A stretch of DNA of 64,000 nucleotides from Flavobacterium hercynium (GTDB lineage: Bacteria; Bacteroidota; Bacteroidia; Flavobacteriales; Flavobacteriaceae), in the NCBI RefSeq assembly GCF_002217285.1, contig NZ_MUGW01000008.1, positions 132,394 through 196,393 on the forward strand. Reading direction: 5' to 3'. The notes beneath the pieces were generated by a model, which saw only the letters and a list, made by a program, of their open reading frames with translations, did no database searches and was not told the DNA's origin. The position numbers and the translations under genes are program-made. This document shows, piece after piece, positions 26,190-34,930 of the stretch. Position 1 is the stretch's first letter. Each line of letters begins with the position of its first letter.

Positions 26190-27443
26190 ATGCGAGAAAT
26201 GAAAAGAGTTGTGGTAACAGGAATGGGAATTGTAAGTCCATTGTCCTGTAATAAAGAAATCTTTTGGGAAAAATTACTCAACGGACAAAGTGCTGTCAGA
26301 GATTTAACGAAGCTGGACCCTTCTAGTTACAAAGGAACTACAAGATCTGCAGAAGTGCATCTTGAAAATGAATATAGAAATACAGAAGTACTGGATTATT
26401 TTAAGCCTTACGGGAAAGCGGTTAGTTACGCTGCGGCTGCAGTAGATATGGGATTGAAAGATGCAGGACTTGAAGAAAGAATTACCCATAAAAATAATTA
26501 CGGTATTATATTAGGAACGACAAATGGTAATCAGGATATAGTAGAAAGAATCGTAGATGAGTGGAATCTCGAAATGAAACATGACACGCTTAATTCCACT
26601 GCTGCAAAAAACCTTACTTACTTCAGACCCATTGAGCTTAGTGCAAGTATTGCTAAGTTTTACAATTTAGGAGGTACCAATATGGTAATTCCTACTGCTT
26701 GTGCAGCTGGTAACTATGCCATTGGAACAGCCAGCTCCATGATAAGAGAAGGACGTTCTCCTATCATGATCGCAGGAGGAGCTGACCCGTTTACCCGTTC
26801 CTGTTATACCGTGTTTTATCGCTTGGGAGCAATGGCAAAAAATGATTGCCGACCATTTGATGAGGACAGAACCGGAATGGTCGTGGGAGAAGGAGCAGCT
26901 GTTTTAATTTTAGAGGAACTCGAACATGCTTTGGCAAGAGGAGCTAAAATCTATGGAGAAATAAAAGGTTACGGATTGGCTTGCGATGCTTATGATCCAA
27001 CAGCACCTGATCCGGAAGGTTCAGGAGCCACATTATCAATGAACAATGCTTTGAATGCCAGTAATATTGATATCGATAGTATTACTTATGTAAGTGCACA
27101 CGGAACAGGAACTAAAGCCAACGATGCTCATGAGGTAAAGGCGATGAGCAATGTTTTTGGAAAGAAAATAGACAGCTTGTATGTCAACGGAATAAAATCT
27201 ATGCTTGGGCATTGTATGGGTGCAGCAAGTGCTATCGAAGGCATTTCGGCATTACTATCCTTATACAATCAGCAAGTTCCCAGAAATTACAATACAGATA
27301 AAATAGACGAGTCATTTAATAAAACGTTTCATATACAGCCCAGTTCGAAAATAGAAAATAACGTAGAAAATGTGCTTAGTAACTCATTTGCATTTGGCGG
27401 TAACATTTGCAGCGTAATATTTAGTAAATATGAAAAAAAATAA
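26190..27443 (+). CDS. beta-ketoacyl-ACP synthase, KS alpha (FabF type)
   Basis: A 417-residue KASII-type condensing enzyme with the catalytic triad Cys171 (PTACAAGNYAIG), His304 (SAHGTGT) and His341 (SMLGHCMGAA). It should elongate the ACP-bound chain with malonyl units. The next gene, overlapping by 14 nt, encodes a chain-length-factor-like partner, so the pair is a type II PKS minimal core. The start at 26190 gives MREMKR; ATG 26199 is an alternative. Confidence 0.94.
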   Translation: MREMKRVVVTGMGIVSPLSCNKEIFWEKLLNGQSAVRDLTKLDPSSYKGTTRSAEVHLENEYRNTEVLDYFKPYGKAVSYAAAAVDMGLKDAGLEERITHKNNYGIILGTTNGNQDIVERIVDEWNLEMKHDTLNSTAAKNLTYFRPIELSASIAKFYNLGGTNMVIPTACAAGNYAIGTASSMIREGRSPIMIAGGADPFTRSCYTVFYRLGAMAKNDCRPFDEDRTGMVVGEGAAVLILEELEHALARGAKIYGEIKGYGLACDAYDPTAPDPEGSGATLSMNNALNASNIDIDSITYVSAHGTGTKANDAHEVKAMSNVFGKKIDSLYVNGIKSMLGHCMGAASAIEGISALLSLYNQQVPRNYNTDKIDESFNKTFHIQPSSKIENNVENVLSNSFAFGGNICSVIFSKYEKK

Positions 27444-28479
27444 TTCTTGGGACATCGATATAGCCATTTCAGAAATAGGATTTAACAGTCCGTATGGAAC
27501 AGAAATAAATACGTTTTTCTCTGAAGCAGAAGCTAATCCTGTACGTTCCCTTATTCTTGACGACCATGATCCTCAGGAATATCTAAAAGCAAAAGGACAA
27601 CGTTTCCTCAACAAGGCTACTTTAATTTATTGCAACACCGCTTTTGATGCTATTCATGGTCGGAATTTGACTAAGAAAATAAAAAAAGCACCACACAGAG
27701 TTGGGTTGTACGATGGTACAGAACTTTCTAATCTCGATGATTGTTTTGTTTTTGATTTAACAGCTAAAAATCAGGGGCCTGACAGAGTAAGTCCTATGAA
27801 ATCGCCAAGTACAATTGCTAATGCAGCTGCAAGTCAAATGGCAATACAGGCAGGAATAAAAGGACCAAACTTTAGTGTTTGTGCGGGTATGGCAGGCAGC
27901 TTGCAGGCATTAGATATTGCGAGTATGCATTTGAGACAAGATATGATCGATTACGGTGTCGTTGCTTCGACAGAGATACGTAATGATTATCAGAAAGCCA
28001 TTCGAACCGGACACCAAAACAAATTGAATCCGTCTGCTGAGTTGGGAATTTCTATGATTTTAGAACATTTAGAGTCGGTAGAAGAGGATGGAAGAATGCC
28101 TTTGGCTATCCTAAAAAAAATGTATTCTGAAACACATACCGACGAGACAACATCATTAGAAACTCATTTATATGAAATGCTTTCTGAAATAGCTGATTCA
28201 TTTTATTTTGATACCGTTATTATTTCCGGAGGTTTATCTGTTATTGACACCTCTTCTTTTGAAAATATCTTGGGAGAGAATAATCTTGATATTACGGTGC
28301 TTTATCCTGAAAGTACATTTGGAGATTTTGATAATGTGGGCGGAATGCTTGGTATTGCTTATGGTATTTCAATTTTTAACGATAAAAATGATTACAAAAC
28401 AGATCATGATAACATTGTTGTTCTTTCAGTAGACAAAACAGGAACTATTATTTATGCCCTAATAGAAAGAGGAAACTAA
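27430..28479 (+). CDS. chain-length factor-like ketosynthase (KS beta)
   Basis: A 349-residue thiolase-fold protein lacking the active-site residues. Its GPNFSVCAGMAGSLQALDIA aligns without gaps to GTNMVIPTACAAGNYAIGTA of the KS and puts Met154 opposite the catalytic Cys; the His-containing HGTGT block is also absent. It is shorter than the KS (349 against 417). Translational coupling (14-nt overlap) to the KS fits a KS/CLF heterodimer that sets the number of extensions. Actinobacterial CLFs usually carry Gln rather than Met at this position. Confidence 0.85.
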   Translation: MKKNNSWDIDIAISEIGFNSPYGTEINTFFSEAEANPVRSLILDDHDPQEYLKAKGQRFLNKATLIYCNTAFDAIHGRNLTKKIKKAPHRVGLYDGTELSNLDDCFVFDLTAKNQGPDRVSPMKSPSTIANAAASQMAIQAGIKGPNFSVCAGMAGSLQALDIASMHLRQDMIDYGVVASTEIRNDYQKAIRTGHQNKLNPSAELGISMILEHLESVEEDGRMPLAILKKMYSETHTDETTSLETHLYEMLSEIADSFYFDTVIISGGLSVIDTSSFENILGENNLDITVLYPESTFGDFDNVGGMLGIAYGISIFNDKNDYKTDHDNIVVLSVDKTGTIIYALIERGN

Positions 28480-28492
28480 TACATTATATTTC

Positions 28493-28975
28493 ATGCAGGT
28501 AATTTTAGAGTCTTATCAAATTTTACAAATATTAAATTATCGTTTTCCTTTTCTGTTAATAGATAAGGTAACGAATTATACCAAAGGAACAGAACTGAAG
28601 GCAATCAAAGCAGTTTCTATGGGAGAGCCGTATTTCGCTGGACATTTTCCGGACTTTCCCATTATGCCCGGAGTGCTGATAACAGAAGCTTTAAGTCAGG
28701 CAGCTTCGCTTATGGTGGCTTTAGATGATTTAGGATGGGAAGTGGGAGATCCAATTCCGTCTGAAAAAAGAAACGTCATTGGTGTTTTAGGAAGTACACA
28801 GATTAATTTTCTAAAATCAGTACTGCCCGGGAGTTTGTTAGAATTAGATGTCAATGTAAATTGGCGAAAAGGCCCCGCTTGTTCTATTAACGTAAAAGCA
28901 TCAGTAGAAGGTGTTGTATGTGCAAAAGGAAAGATAACAGTAATGATGGTAGATAAAAACAAACTTTTTTTATAA
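28493..28975 (+). CDS. 3-hydroxyacyl-ACP dehydratase, FabZ type
   Basis: A 160-residue hot-dog-fold dehydratase. The catalytic His51 and Glu65 lie in AGHFPDFPIMPGVLITEALSQ, the FabZ signature. With the KR at 25424 and the KS/CLF pair it provides the dehydration step, leaving conjugated alkenes because no enoyl reductase is encoded in the cluster. It follows the CLF by 13 bp and precedes the thioesterase by 1 bp. Confidence 0.93.
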   Translation: MQVILESYQILQILNYRFPFLLIDKVTNYTKGTELKAIKAVSMGEPYFAGHFPDFPIMPGVLITEALSQAASLMVALDDLGWEVGDPIPSEKRNVIGVLGSTQINFLKSVLPGSLLELDVNVNWRKGPACSINVKASVEGVVCAKGKITVMMVDKNKLFL

Positions 28976-28976
28976 G

Positions 28977-29711
28977 ATGAGTAATAATGCAATACTATTT
29001 TGTATTCCTTATGCAGGAGGTTCATCGATGTCGATTTCTAATGTTACTCGTTTTATAAATATTGAGGGATTAGAGATTCATTGTTTGGAGTTACCGGGAA
29101 GAGGATTGAGAAGTAATGAGCCATTTGTGTCTTCAGTAGGTGAGGCGATTAGTGATCTGTGTAAAAATGTCGAAGCTAGATTGAAAAACCGTCAACAACC
29201 CGTGATATTCTGGGGACATAGTTTAGGAGCTCTTTTAGGATTGTTGATTTCACACCAATTTCAAGAAAACAATTTTAACGTTGCAGGGTTGATTGTTTCT
29301 GGTATGAAAGCACCTTTTTTCATTGAACCTACAAATACAAAATCATTTAAAGATCAGAGAACACTGTTACTTTCGCAAATTTTGCCCATAAAAAATGAAA
29401 GAAACAGAACCTCTCTTTTGTTTCAGAGAGCTCAGAAAAAAGGATTGGAAATTATGGAGAAAGATATTGCTATCCTTGAAGATAGCAATACGATAAATTG
29501 GTCAGATGTTATTCTAAAGCAGTCATTAACTGTAATTATTGGGGAACAGGATGAATTATTTCCTACGATAGATTATTACGTAGACTGGCAACGCCATACC
29601 TCTGATAAAACAGAGTATTACTCAACGCAAGGAGGGCATTTATTTGTTATTCAGCATCCGGAAAAATCAGCATCGATCTTAATGCGGATAATCAGTACTA
29701 TATTAAACTAA
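28977..29711 (+). CDS. type II thioesterase (alpha/beta hydrolase)
   Basis: A 244-residue thioesterase of the GrsT/RifR type: N-terminal FCIPYAGGSS, nucleophile elbow WGHSLGA with Ser82, Asp192 in IIGEQDELFP and His221 in TQGGHLF. Such enzymes hydrolyse aberrant or finished acyl chains from carrier proteins. It could release the product or edit the single ACP. It starts 1 bp after the FabZ stop. Confidence 0.9.
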   Translation: MSNNAILFCIPYAGGSSMSISNVTRFINIEGLEIHCLELPGRGLRSNEPFVSSVGEAISDLCKNVEARLKNRQQPVIFWGHSLGALLGLLISHQFQENNFNVAGLIVSGMKAPFFIEPTNTKSFKDQRTLLLSQILPIKNERNRTSLLFQRAQKKGLEIMEKDIAILEDSNTINWSDVILKQSLTVIIGEQDELFPTIDYYVDWQRHTSDKTEYYSTQGGHLFVIQHPEKSASILMRIISTILN

Positions 29712-29820
29712 TATCACAGAAAAGAATGCAGCATTTCTTTTTCGATATATTGCCCTTAAATTATTTCCTTATTTTATTAGGAAAAAAATAGAAGAGAGAA
29801 ACAAATTTAAAACCTACAAA

Positions 29821-30978
29821 ATGAAAAATATTAATGAACTTTCGATGAGCATTGTCGGCAAGGGGATAGGCGGGCTTACATTGGCATATGCTTTGGAGCG
29901 GGCTGGATATAATAATTTTAAAATTTATGAGCAGTCAAAAACAGCTAAAGAATTTGCGAAAGGATCAGGGATTATTTTAGCGTGCAATGCCATGCAGATA
30001 ATGAAGAAATTAGGCTTGCATGATGAAATACAAAGACAGGGACACATTTTGCAAAGGATGAATATTACCAATGAAAATTTGAAAGTGCTGTCTCGTGCTA
30101 ATATTAGGCCTTTCTCTGAATTATATAATGTAAATACTGTTGCCATTCACAGAGAAAAATTGCATGACATCATTAGTTCAAAGATTAAAAGCGAAACTTT
30201 TTTGAGAAAACGATTAGATAAAATAAATGTGGAGCAGAGTCAATTGAATATGATTTTCGAAGATGATACTCATAGGCAGTCTGATATTATTATTGGGGCA
30301 GATGGCTTGAATTCGAAGGTAAGGAATAACTGTTTTCCAGAGGTGAAATTTCGTGATGCAGGACAGATATGCTGGAGAGGAATTGCCAATGTCGAAATGA
30401 CCAAATATCAACATGAACTCAATGAAATTTGGGGAAAAGGAAAACGCTTTGGATTTGTAAAAATTAATAAGCATCAGGTTTACTGGTATGCTCTCAGAAA
30501 TAAAAACAATACAAACTCCAGTATTATTACAATAGATGAGCTTAATGATTTGTATAGCGATTTTCATCCGGATATTCTGGATATTATCAATAGTACAGAA
30601 GAAGAGACGATTACAACAAGGCAGGTTTTGGATTTTAAGACACCAGTAAAATGGCATAAAAAAGGAGTATGCTTAATTGGTGATGCAGCCCATGCTATGA
30701 CTCCTAATTTGGGGCAAGGAGCATGTCAGGCAATAGAAGATGCTTATATTTTATCAGAATGTTTAAAAAAATACAAAAGTGATCAGGCATTTGAAAAGTT
30801 CAACGAGATAAGAGGCAATAAAGCATCATGGATTGTAGAGCGAAGCAGAATGTTTGGTAAGATGTCACAAATTAATTATACCGCCGCAATATGGATAAGG
30901 AATGCAATCATGAGTGTTGTTCCTTCTCAATTGGCTTATAGAGATACAAAAAAAATATTAGATATTTATTCATTATGA
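29821..30978 (+). CDS. FAD-dependent aromatic-ring-type monooxygenase
   Basis: A 385-residue class A flavoprotein monooxygenase of the p-hydroxybenzoate hydroxylase type. The FAD motif is VGKGIGG (12-18), the mid-protein DG motif is IIGADGLNSKVR, and the GD motif is CLIGDAAHAMTPNLGQG. It could hydroxylate the aromatic starter or the polyene terminus. A 109-bp gap without a terminator separates it from the thioesterase, and its stop overlaps the DUF3995 gene by 4 nt. Confidence 0.88.
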   Translation: MKNINELSMSIVGKGIGGLTLAYALERAGYNNFKIYEQSKTAKEFAKGSGIILACNAMQIMKKLGLHDEIQRQGHILQRMNITNENLKVLSRANIRPFSELYNVNTVAIHREKLHDIISSKIKSETFLRKRLDKINVEQSQLNMIFEDDTHRQSDIIIGADGLNSKVRNNCFPEVKFRDAGQICWRGIANVEMTKYQHELNEIWGKGKRFGFVKINKHQVYWYALRNKNNTNSSIITIDELNDLYSDFHPDILDIINSTEEETITTRQVLDFKTPVKWHKKGVCLIGDAAHAMTPNLGQGACQAIEDAYILSECLKKYKSDQAFEKFNEIRGNKASWIVERSRMFGKMSQINYTAAIWIRNAIMSVVPSQLAYRDTKKILDIYSL

Positions 30979-31391
30979 ATGTAGTAACGAACATAGTTTT
31001 AACCTTGATTTTTGCTTGCATATCGATCGTCCATTTGTATTGGGCTTTTGGTGGCAACTGGGGAAAAAAAGAGACGATTCCAACCACCAAAACAGGAGCG
31101 CCTCTTTTTAACCCAGGTTTTTTGGATTGCTTTGTTGTAGCAATGGGATTTATTTGCTTTATTTTTTTAATAAACTTTGGGCATTTAGATTTTATTCCTC
31201 AGAAAGTAAATAAGATAATAGTAATCGTCATTGCCTTAATTTTTTTAATTAGAGCGATTGGTGATTTCAAATACGTTGGATTTTTTAAAAAAATAAAAGA
31301 AAGCATGTTTGCAAGAATGGACTCCAAATACTATTCTCCTTTGTGTTTCGTTATTTTTATGCTTCTTATGGTTAAATTAGGAAGCATGTAA
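30975..31391 (+). CDS. DUF3995 membrane protein
   Basis: A 138-residue protein with four hydrophobic segments. The motif HLYWAFGGNWGKKETIP followed by a second helix pair is the DUF3995 pattern. Function is unknown; it starts inside the monooxygenase stop (ATGA), so it belongs to the same transcript. A role in export or membrane placement of the product is possible but unsupported. Confidence 0.8.
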   Translation: MNVVTNIVLTLIFACISIVHLYWAFGGNWGKKETIPTTKTGAPLFNPGFLDCFVVAMGFICFIFLINFGHLDFIPQKVNKIIVIVIALIFLIRAIGDFKYVGFFKKIKESMFARMDSKYYSPLCFVIFMLLMVKLGSM

Positions 31392-31460
31392 GTAATTTAG
31401 TACTGTTATAAAATAACTGTTCTTTACTTTTCGTTATAGTTGTTTTGCACTTCAATATGT

Positions 31461-31498
31461 ATATTCTGACGTCGAATTTTGAATTCGAAATATTCTGA
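31461..31498. promoter_or_regulatory. candidate TetR operator
   Basis: TCGAAT-TTTGA-ATTCGA (31472-31488) is a 6-5-6 inverted repeat, framed by two direct copies of ATATTCTGA (31461-31469 and 31490-31498). It lies about 130 bp upstream of the TetR ATG, a usual position for autoregulation. Confidence 0.45.
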
Positions 31499-31626
31499 TA
31501 TTCAAATGGGTATAATTGTAGTAAAAACAATAGGAACAGCTTTATAAAACGTTGATTGTGTTTGATTATGTCAAGAAAAAATTGGAAATTGCAAAACCAA
31601 AAGCCAGTTTAATTGTATTAACAAAA

Positions 31627-32322
31627 ATGGAGAAAAAGAAAAAATCAGAAGATACTGAACAAGTAGCAGTACCTAAACAACGAAAAGTTTCTTCGGGACC
31701 ACTTCGGGATAAATCCCGGACAATGGCCCGAATGGTTGAAGCAGTTGGAAAGGTAATTCAGAAAAAAGGTTATACAGGTCTTACCGCACCGAATATAGCC
31801 CTTGCAGCAGGAGTAGATAAAAAGTTAGTATGGACTTATTTTGGAGGAATAGATAATCTTATTGAGGTATTCCTGCAAAGTAAAGATTTTTTGAAAACAG
31901 GAGCAAAACCTGTTATCGACGATATGTTATCTAATCCTAATGATGTTGGAGCTGAAGAATTTAACAAACTATTGCAAGCCCAGCTTACCACGCTAATGAA
32001 AGATAGGTATTTGCATAAAATTATTCACTGGGAGCTTGGTGAAGATAAGAAGGTATTGAGAGTCATGGCAGAAAAGCGTGAGGAAATTGGGGAAGGATTA
32101 TTAAAATTAATAGATCCTCAATTTACCAATACAGATGTAAATATTAGAGCAATAGCAGCTCTTTTATTAGGGGGCGTATATTTTCTTACGCTGCATGCAA
32201 AAAACAACGGAAGCACTATTTGCGGAATTAATATAAATGAAGAACAAGGGCGTATAGAAATTGAGAAAACAATTCAAAGTATTGTCTATAATTCATTCGA
32301 AAAAGCTAAATCTCAAAAATAG
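31627..32322 (+). CDS. TetR/AcrR family transcriptional regulator
   Basis: A 231-residue repressor type protein. The N-terminal helix-turn-helix (about 35-85) reads TAPNIALAAGVDKKLVWTYFGG; the rest is a helical ligand-binding domain. I chose ATG 31627; a longer reading starts at TTG 31552 but adds a low-quality N-terminus. It sits directly downstream of the cluster with an inverted repeat in its promoter region, so it probably controls itself and may control the cluster. The inducer is unknown. A terminator follows. Confidence 0.85.
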   Translation: MEKKKKSEDTEQVAVPKQRKVSSGPLRDKSRTMARMVEAVGKVIQKKGYTGLTAPNIALAAGVDKKLVWTYFGGIDNLIEVFLQSKDFLKTGAKPVIDDMLSNPNDVGAEEFNKLLQAQLTTLMKDRYLHKIIHWELGEDKKVLRVMAEKREEIGEGLLKLIDPQFTNTDVNIRAIAALLLGGVYFLTLHAKNNGSTICGININEEQGRIEIEKTIQSIVYNSFEKAKSQK

Positions 32323-32352
32323 ACCGTATTCAATAAAATACAGTCAAAGTAT

Positions 32353-32380
32353 AACAGCCGGCATTTAGCGGGCTGTTTTT
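32353..32380 (+). terminator. intrinsic terminator after the TetR gene
   Basis: Stem AACAGCC / GGCTGTT with an 11-nt loop followed by TTT, 31 bp after the TetR stop. It closes the cluster region. Confidence 0.75.
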
Positions 32381-32510
32381 AGTATAAACAGAAATTGGTA
32401 ATCAAAATAGAACCAATTTAAACTAGTCTCTGAAACAATAATAACCACGGTTTTATGCTAAATCTTCAAAATATATTTTGCAATCTTTGCCTAAAAAACA
32501 AAGCAATTTT

Positions 32511-32738
32511 ATGAGCAAGACAAAATTAATTATCAATAAAAATGGTTCTATAAAAATAGAAGGTGATTTTGAAATCATGGATTCAGAAGGAACAGTTTAC
32601 GGACTACAAGGAAGAGCAGCATTAGGTCTTTGCCGTTGTGGTTTATCTGCAAACAAACCTTTTTGCGATGGTGGACACCGTAATAACTTCGAACACGATT
32701 CTATCGCATTTGATTTACCTCCAATGAAAACGAGTTAA
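32511..32738 (+). CDS. CDGSH iron-sulfur domain protein
   Basis: A 75-residue protein whose C-terminal half is the CDGSH 2Fe-2S motif CRCGLSANKPFCDGGH (three Cys and one His as ligands), with Gly at the Ser position of the name motif. I start it at ATG 32511; the longer reading from TTG 32478 would run through the upstream AT-rich leader. Such small soluble CDGSH proteins carry a redox-active, labile cluster. It stands alone. Confidence 0.88.
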   Translation: MSKTKLIINKNGSIKIEGDFEIMDSEGTVYGLQGRAALGLCRCGLSANKPFCDGGHRNNFEHDSIAFDLPPMKTS

Positions 32739-32840
32739 TTTAGATTTGAAATTTAAAGATTGGATGATTAAAAGATTGAAGAATTGAGCAACAATCGATT
32801 AAACGATTCAACAAATAAACAATTAACAAAAAACAATAAA

Positions 32841-33746
32841 CTAATAGTATAGTTCTCCTCGCATTGTAATGATAGACGAGCCTCCGACTAAAATATCATT
32901 TTCTCTGCACATTACCTCAATAAGCGAAGGTTGTTTTAGTTTAACGCCTTGCAGAATTTTATATTCCTGATTGAGTTTAGTATACTTGTTTTTAGTTAAG
33001 AATCCAATTAAAGGTCCGGCTGCAGTTCCTGTAGCGGGATCTTCATTTATTCCAATTATAGGATTAAAAAAGCGGGCTTCGACTAGATAGTCTTCACTTT
33101 CGCCCGTAAGTGTAAAACAGTAAAATCCTTCAAACGAATATTCTTTCGAAATTTCAATCAGCAATTGCAGGTCGGGAACACATTCATTAAGCAATTTACT
33201 GCTTTTGATGGGAACCATGGTATGAGCCACTTCGGTTTGAACAATTGTTGGAACGTAATGATGAATATCTAAATCTTCGATTTTTAAACCAAGTGCTACT
33301 GCGATTTTGTAAGTTGGAATCTCTTGTTTAATTACGGCAGATTTTTGATGCATTTGTACAATTGGGTATTGTGTTTCAGGATCAAAACTTACACTTACTG
33401 GTATTGGAGCATTTTTCATGATAACAAAACGGTTGTTTTCGTTTTGCTCATGAAATATAGATTTGCTTTTTAGCAATGCACCACAAACAGCACCTAACAA
33501 ATTGTGCCCGGCACCATCTATTTCAAATCCTGTGGGTGTAAAGGAACGCACATTCAGCGCTTTTTGCGAGGATGAATAGTAAACAAAAGAAGTTTCAGAA
33601 TAGCCAAATTCCTTAGAAATATTTTGATATACTTCAAGATCAAGAATGCCTTTTGTAAAAACGACTGATAAAGGATTTCCTTTATAGCTTGTATTTGAAA
33701 ATACATCTAATACATAATACTCTAATGCTGTTCTTTCTTCTCTCAT
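32841..33746 (-). CDS. PhzF family isomerase
   Basis: A 301-residue PhzF/DapF-fold protein with the N-terminal YYVLDVFSNTSYKGNPLSVVF, catalytic Glu in YSETSFVY, GAGHNLLGA (close to the usual GHATLGA) and EDPATGTAAGPL. PhzF-type enzymes catalyse an isomerisation in phenazine synthesis, but most homologues, including this isolated one, have unknown substrates. No phenazine genes are nearby. Confidence 0.88.
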   Translation of the reverse strand: MREERTALEYYVLDVFSNTSYKGNPLSVVFTKGILDLEVYQNISKEFGYSETSFVYYSSSQKALNVRSFTPTGFEIDGAGHNLLGAVCGALLKSKSIFHEQNENNRFVIMKNAPIPVSVSFDPETQYPIVQMHQKSAVIKQEIPTYKIAVALGLKIEDLDIHHYVPTIVQTEVAHTMVPIKSSKLLNECVPDLQLLIEISKEYSFEGFYCFTLTGESEDYLVEARFFNPIIGINEDPATGTAAGPLIGFLTKNKYTKLNQEYKILQGVKLKQPSLIEVMCRENDILVGGSSIITMRGELYY

Positions 33747-33812
33747 AATTTCTTTTTAAACCAATTTCCACAAAAAGCATGCTGCTAATTTGTTTTCAAT
33801 CTTGCGAAATCG

Positions 33813-34094
33813 CTATTGTATTTCTCCCATAAACCATAAAAACAGTATCAATATCAGGATGGAAAACTGAACTTTATTTACTTTTTGATTTCCATACTTC
33901 TGAATCAGAATGCGATCTATTACTACTAGTATAAAAATAGGAATCAGACTCAATAAAAAGTAGATACCCATTTCTATGCTTGATGATGAATTTCCGGTTA
34001 ACAAAGATAAGGCAAAAAATAAATCAACGGCAACGGCGATTACTGCAAGAATCAATACCACTGTTGTTTTTTTAGTTACATTCTTCAAAATCAT
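33813..34094 (-). CDS. small membrane protein of unknown function
   Basis: A 93-residue protein (starting at ATG 34094; an in-frame ATG at 34142 gives 109) with three hydrophobic helices (about 10-30, 40-60, 73-91) separated by short basic loops. No family recognised. It lies between PhzF and the outer-membrane protein genes on the same strand. Confidence 0.6.
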   Translation of the reverse strand: MILKNVTKKTTVVLILAVIAVAVDLFFALSLLTGNSSSSIEMGIYFLLSLIPIFILVVIDRILIQKYGNQKVNKVQFSILILILFLWFMGEIQ

Positions 34095-34235
34095 ATAGGT
34101 TATAGATTGTAAATTTATGCCCGTAAAAGTTAACGATTTCATTTTTAAATATTGAATGTAAACTTGTTACGGGCATTAATTTTAAATGTTGCTTTAGGCA
34201 ATGCTGCTTTTTAGGAAAGATTTTTTAGGAAAATC

Positions 34236-34919
34236 TTAATGCAGGATATTATAACTTATTCCAAATGATATTGTACTGGTTTTCCCTTGAAGCGTTGGTC
34301 CTGTATACGTATTTGTACTGCTATAACTATTTAGTTCTACATCTTGTAATACATTTGCCAAACCTAAGCTGTATCTTAAATCGAATCTGAAATTATTATA
34401 TCCGCCCGTTAAACCTGCACCAAAACCATAATTATACTTAGTAGAATCAGATAAATCAGATTCCTCCAGTAAATGAGGCAGATAATACTGGTAATCGGCA
34501 TTTGCTCCTTTAGAAGGTGTCAGAGCATCTACATAAGATAGAAAGACACCCGCTTGCGGTCCTACATAAAATTTATCCTCTTCAGGTTTTAAAATGTAAT
34601 AGTTGATGTATAAACCAAGACTAATGTCTGAGTATTTGTATTTTGATGATTTAGCCTCTTCAAATGTATCTTCTACATATTTTACATCTAAAGGGTTTTG
34701 TTTATAGGTAAATTCTATTTGAAAATTATAGTTTTCATGATAGCCCATAACGCCGTGTAATCCCGCATAAAAACCAGGTTGTGATTCGGTAATTAAATCA
34801 GATGATTTTAGATTGGTTTGAGCAAAACCTGCGGCAAGATGTAATCCTCTCGGTGCCTGGCTATATATAGATAAAGTAAAAAGGAAAGCACTTATAAAAA
34901 GTAATATTTGGTTTTTCAT
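34236..34919 (-). CDS. outer-membrane beta-barrel protein, PorT-like
   Basis: The mature protein has alternating hydrophobic strands (GLHLAAGFAQ, PGFYAGLHGVMGY, GFGAGLTGGY, STISFGISYNIL) and ends in an aromatic-containing strand, typical of an 8-strand outer-membrane barrel in Bacteroidota. I place the start at ATG 34919, where a signal peptide (MKNQILLFISAFLFTLSIYSQ region) begins; an upstream ATG at 34940 overlaps the previous gene. It is third in a group of envelope genes with 34931 and 35523. Confidence 0.8.
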   Translation of the reverse strand: MKNQILLFISAFLFTLSIYSQAPRGLHLAAGFAQTNLKSSDLITESQPGFYAGLHGVMGYHENYNFQIEFTYKQNPLDVKYVEDTFEEAKSSKYKYSDISLGLYINYYILKPEEDKFYVGPQAGVFLSYVDALTPSKGANADYQYYLPHLLEESDLSDSTKYNYGFGAGLTGGYNNFRFDLRYSLGLANVLQDVELNSYSSTNTYTGPTLQGKTSTISFGISYNILH

Positions 34920-34930
34920 TATTAAAGGTG

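Noticed and set aside
29925..30657. Antisense frames of 73 and 147 codons over the flavin monooxygenase gene
   Set aside because: The plus-strand gene has full FAD and GD motifs; the antisense translations are Cys/Ile-rich shadows.
17143..31391. Interpretation of the cluster as a flexirubin or classical aryl-polyene locus
   Set aside because: The aryl ammonia-lyase, dialkylresorcinol synthase pair, exporter and outer-membrane acyltransferases expected there are absent, while AurF and MBL genes are present.
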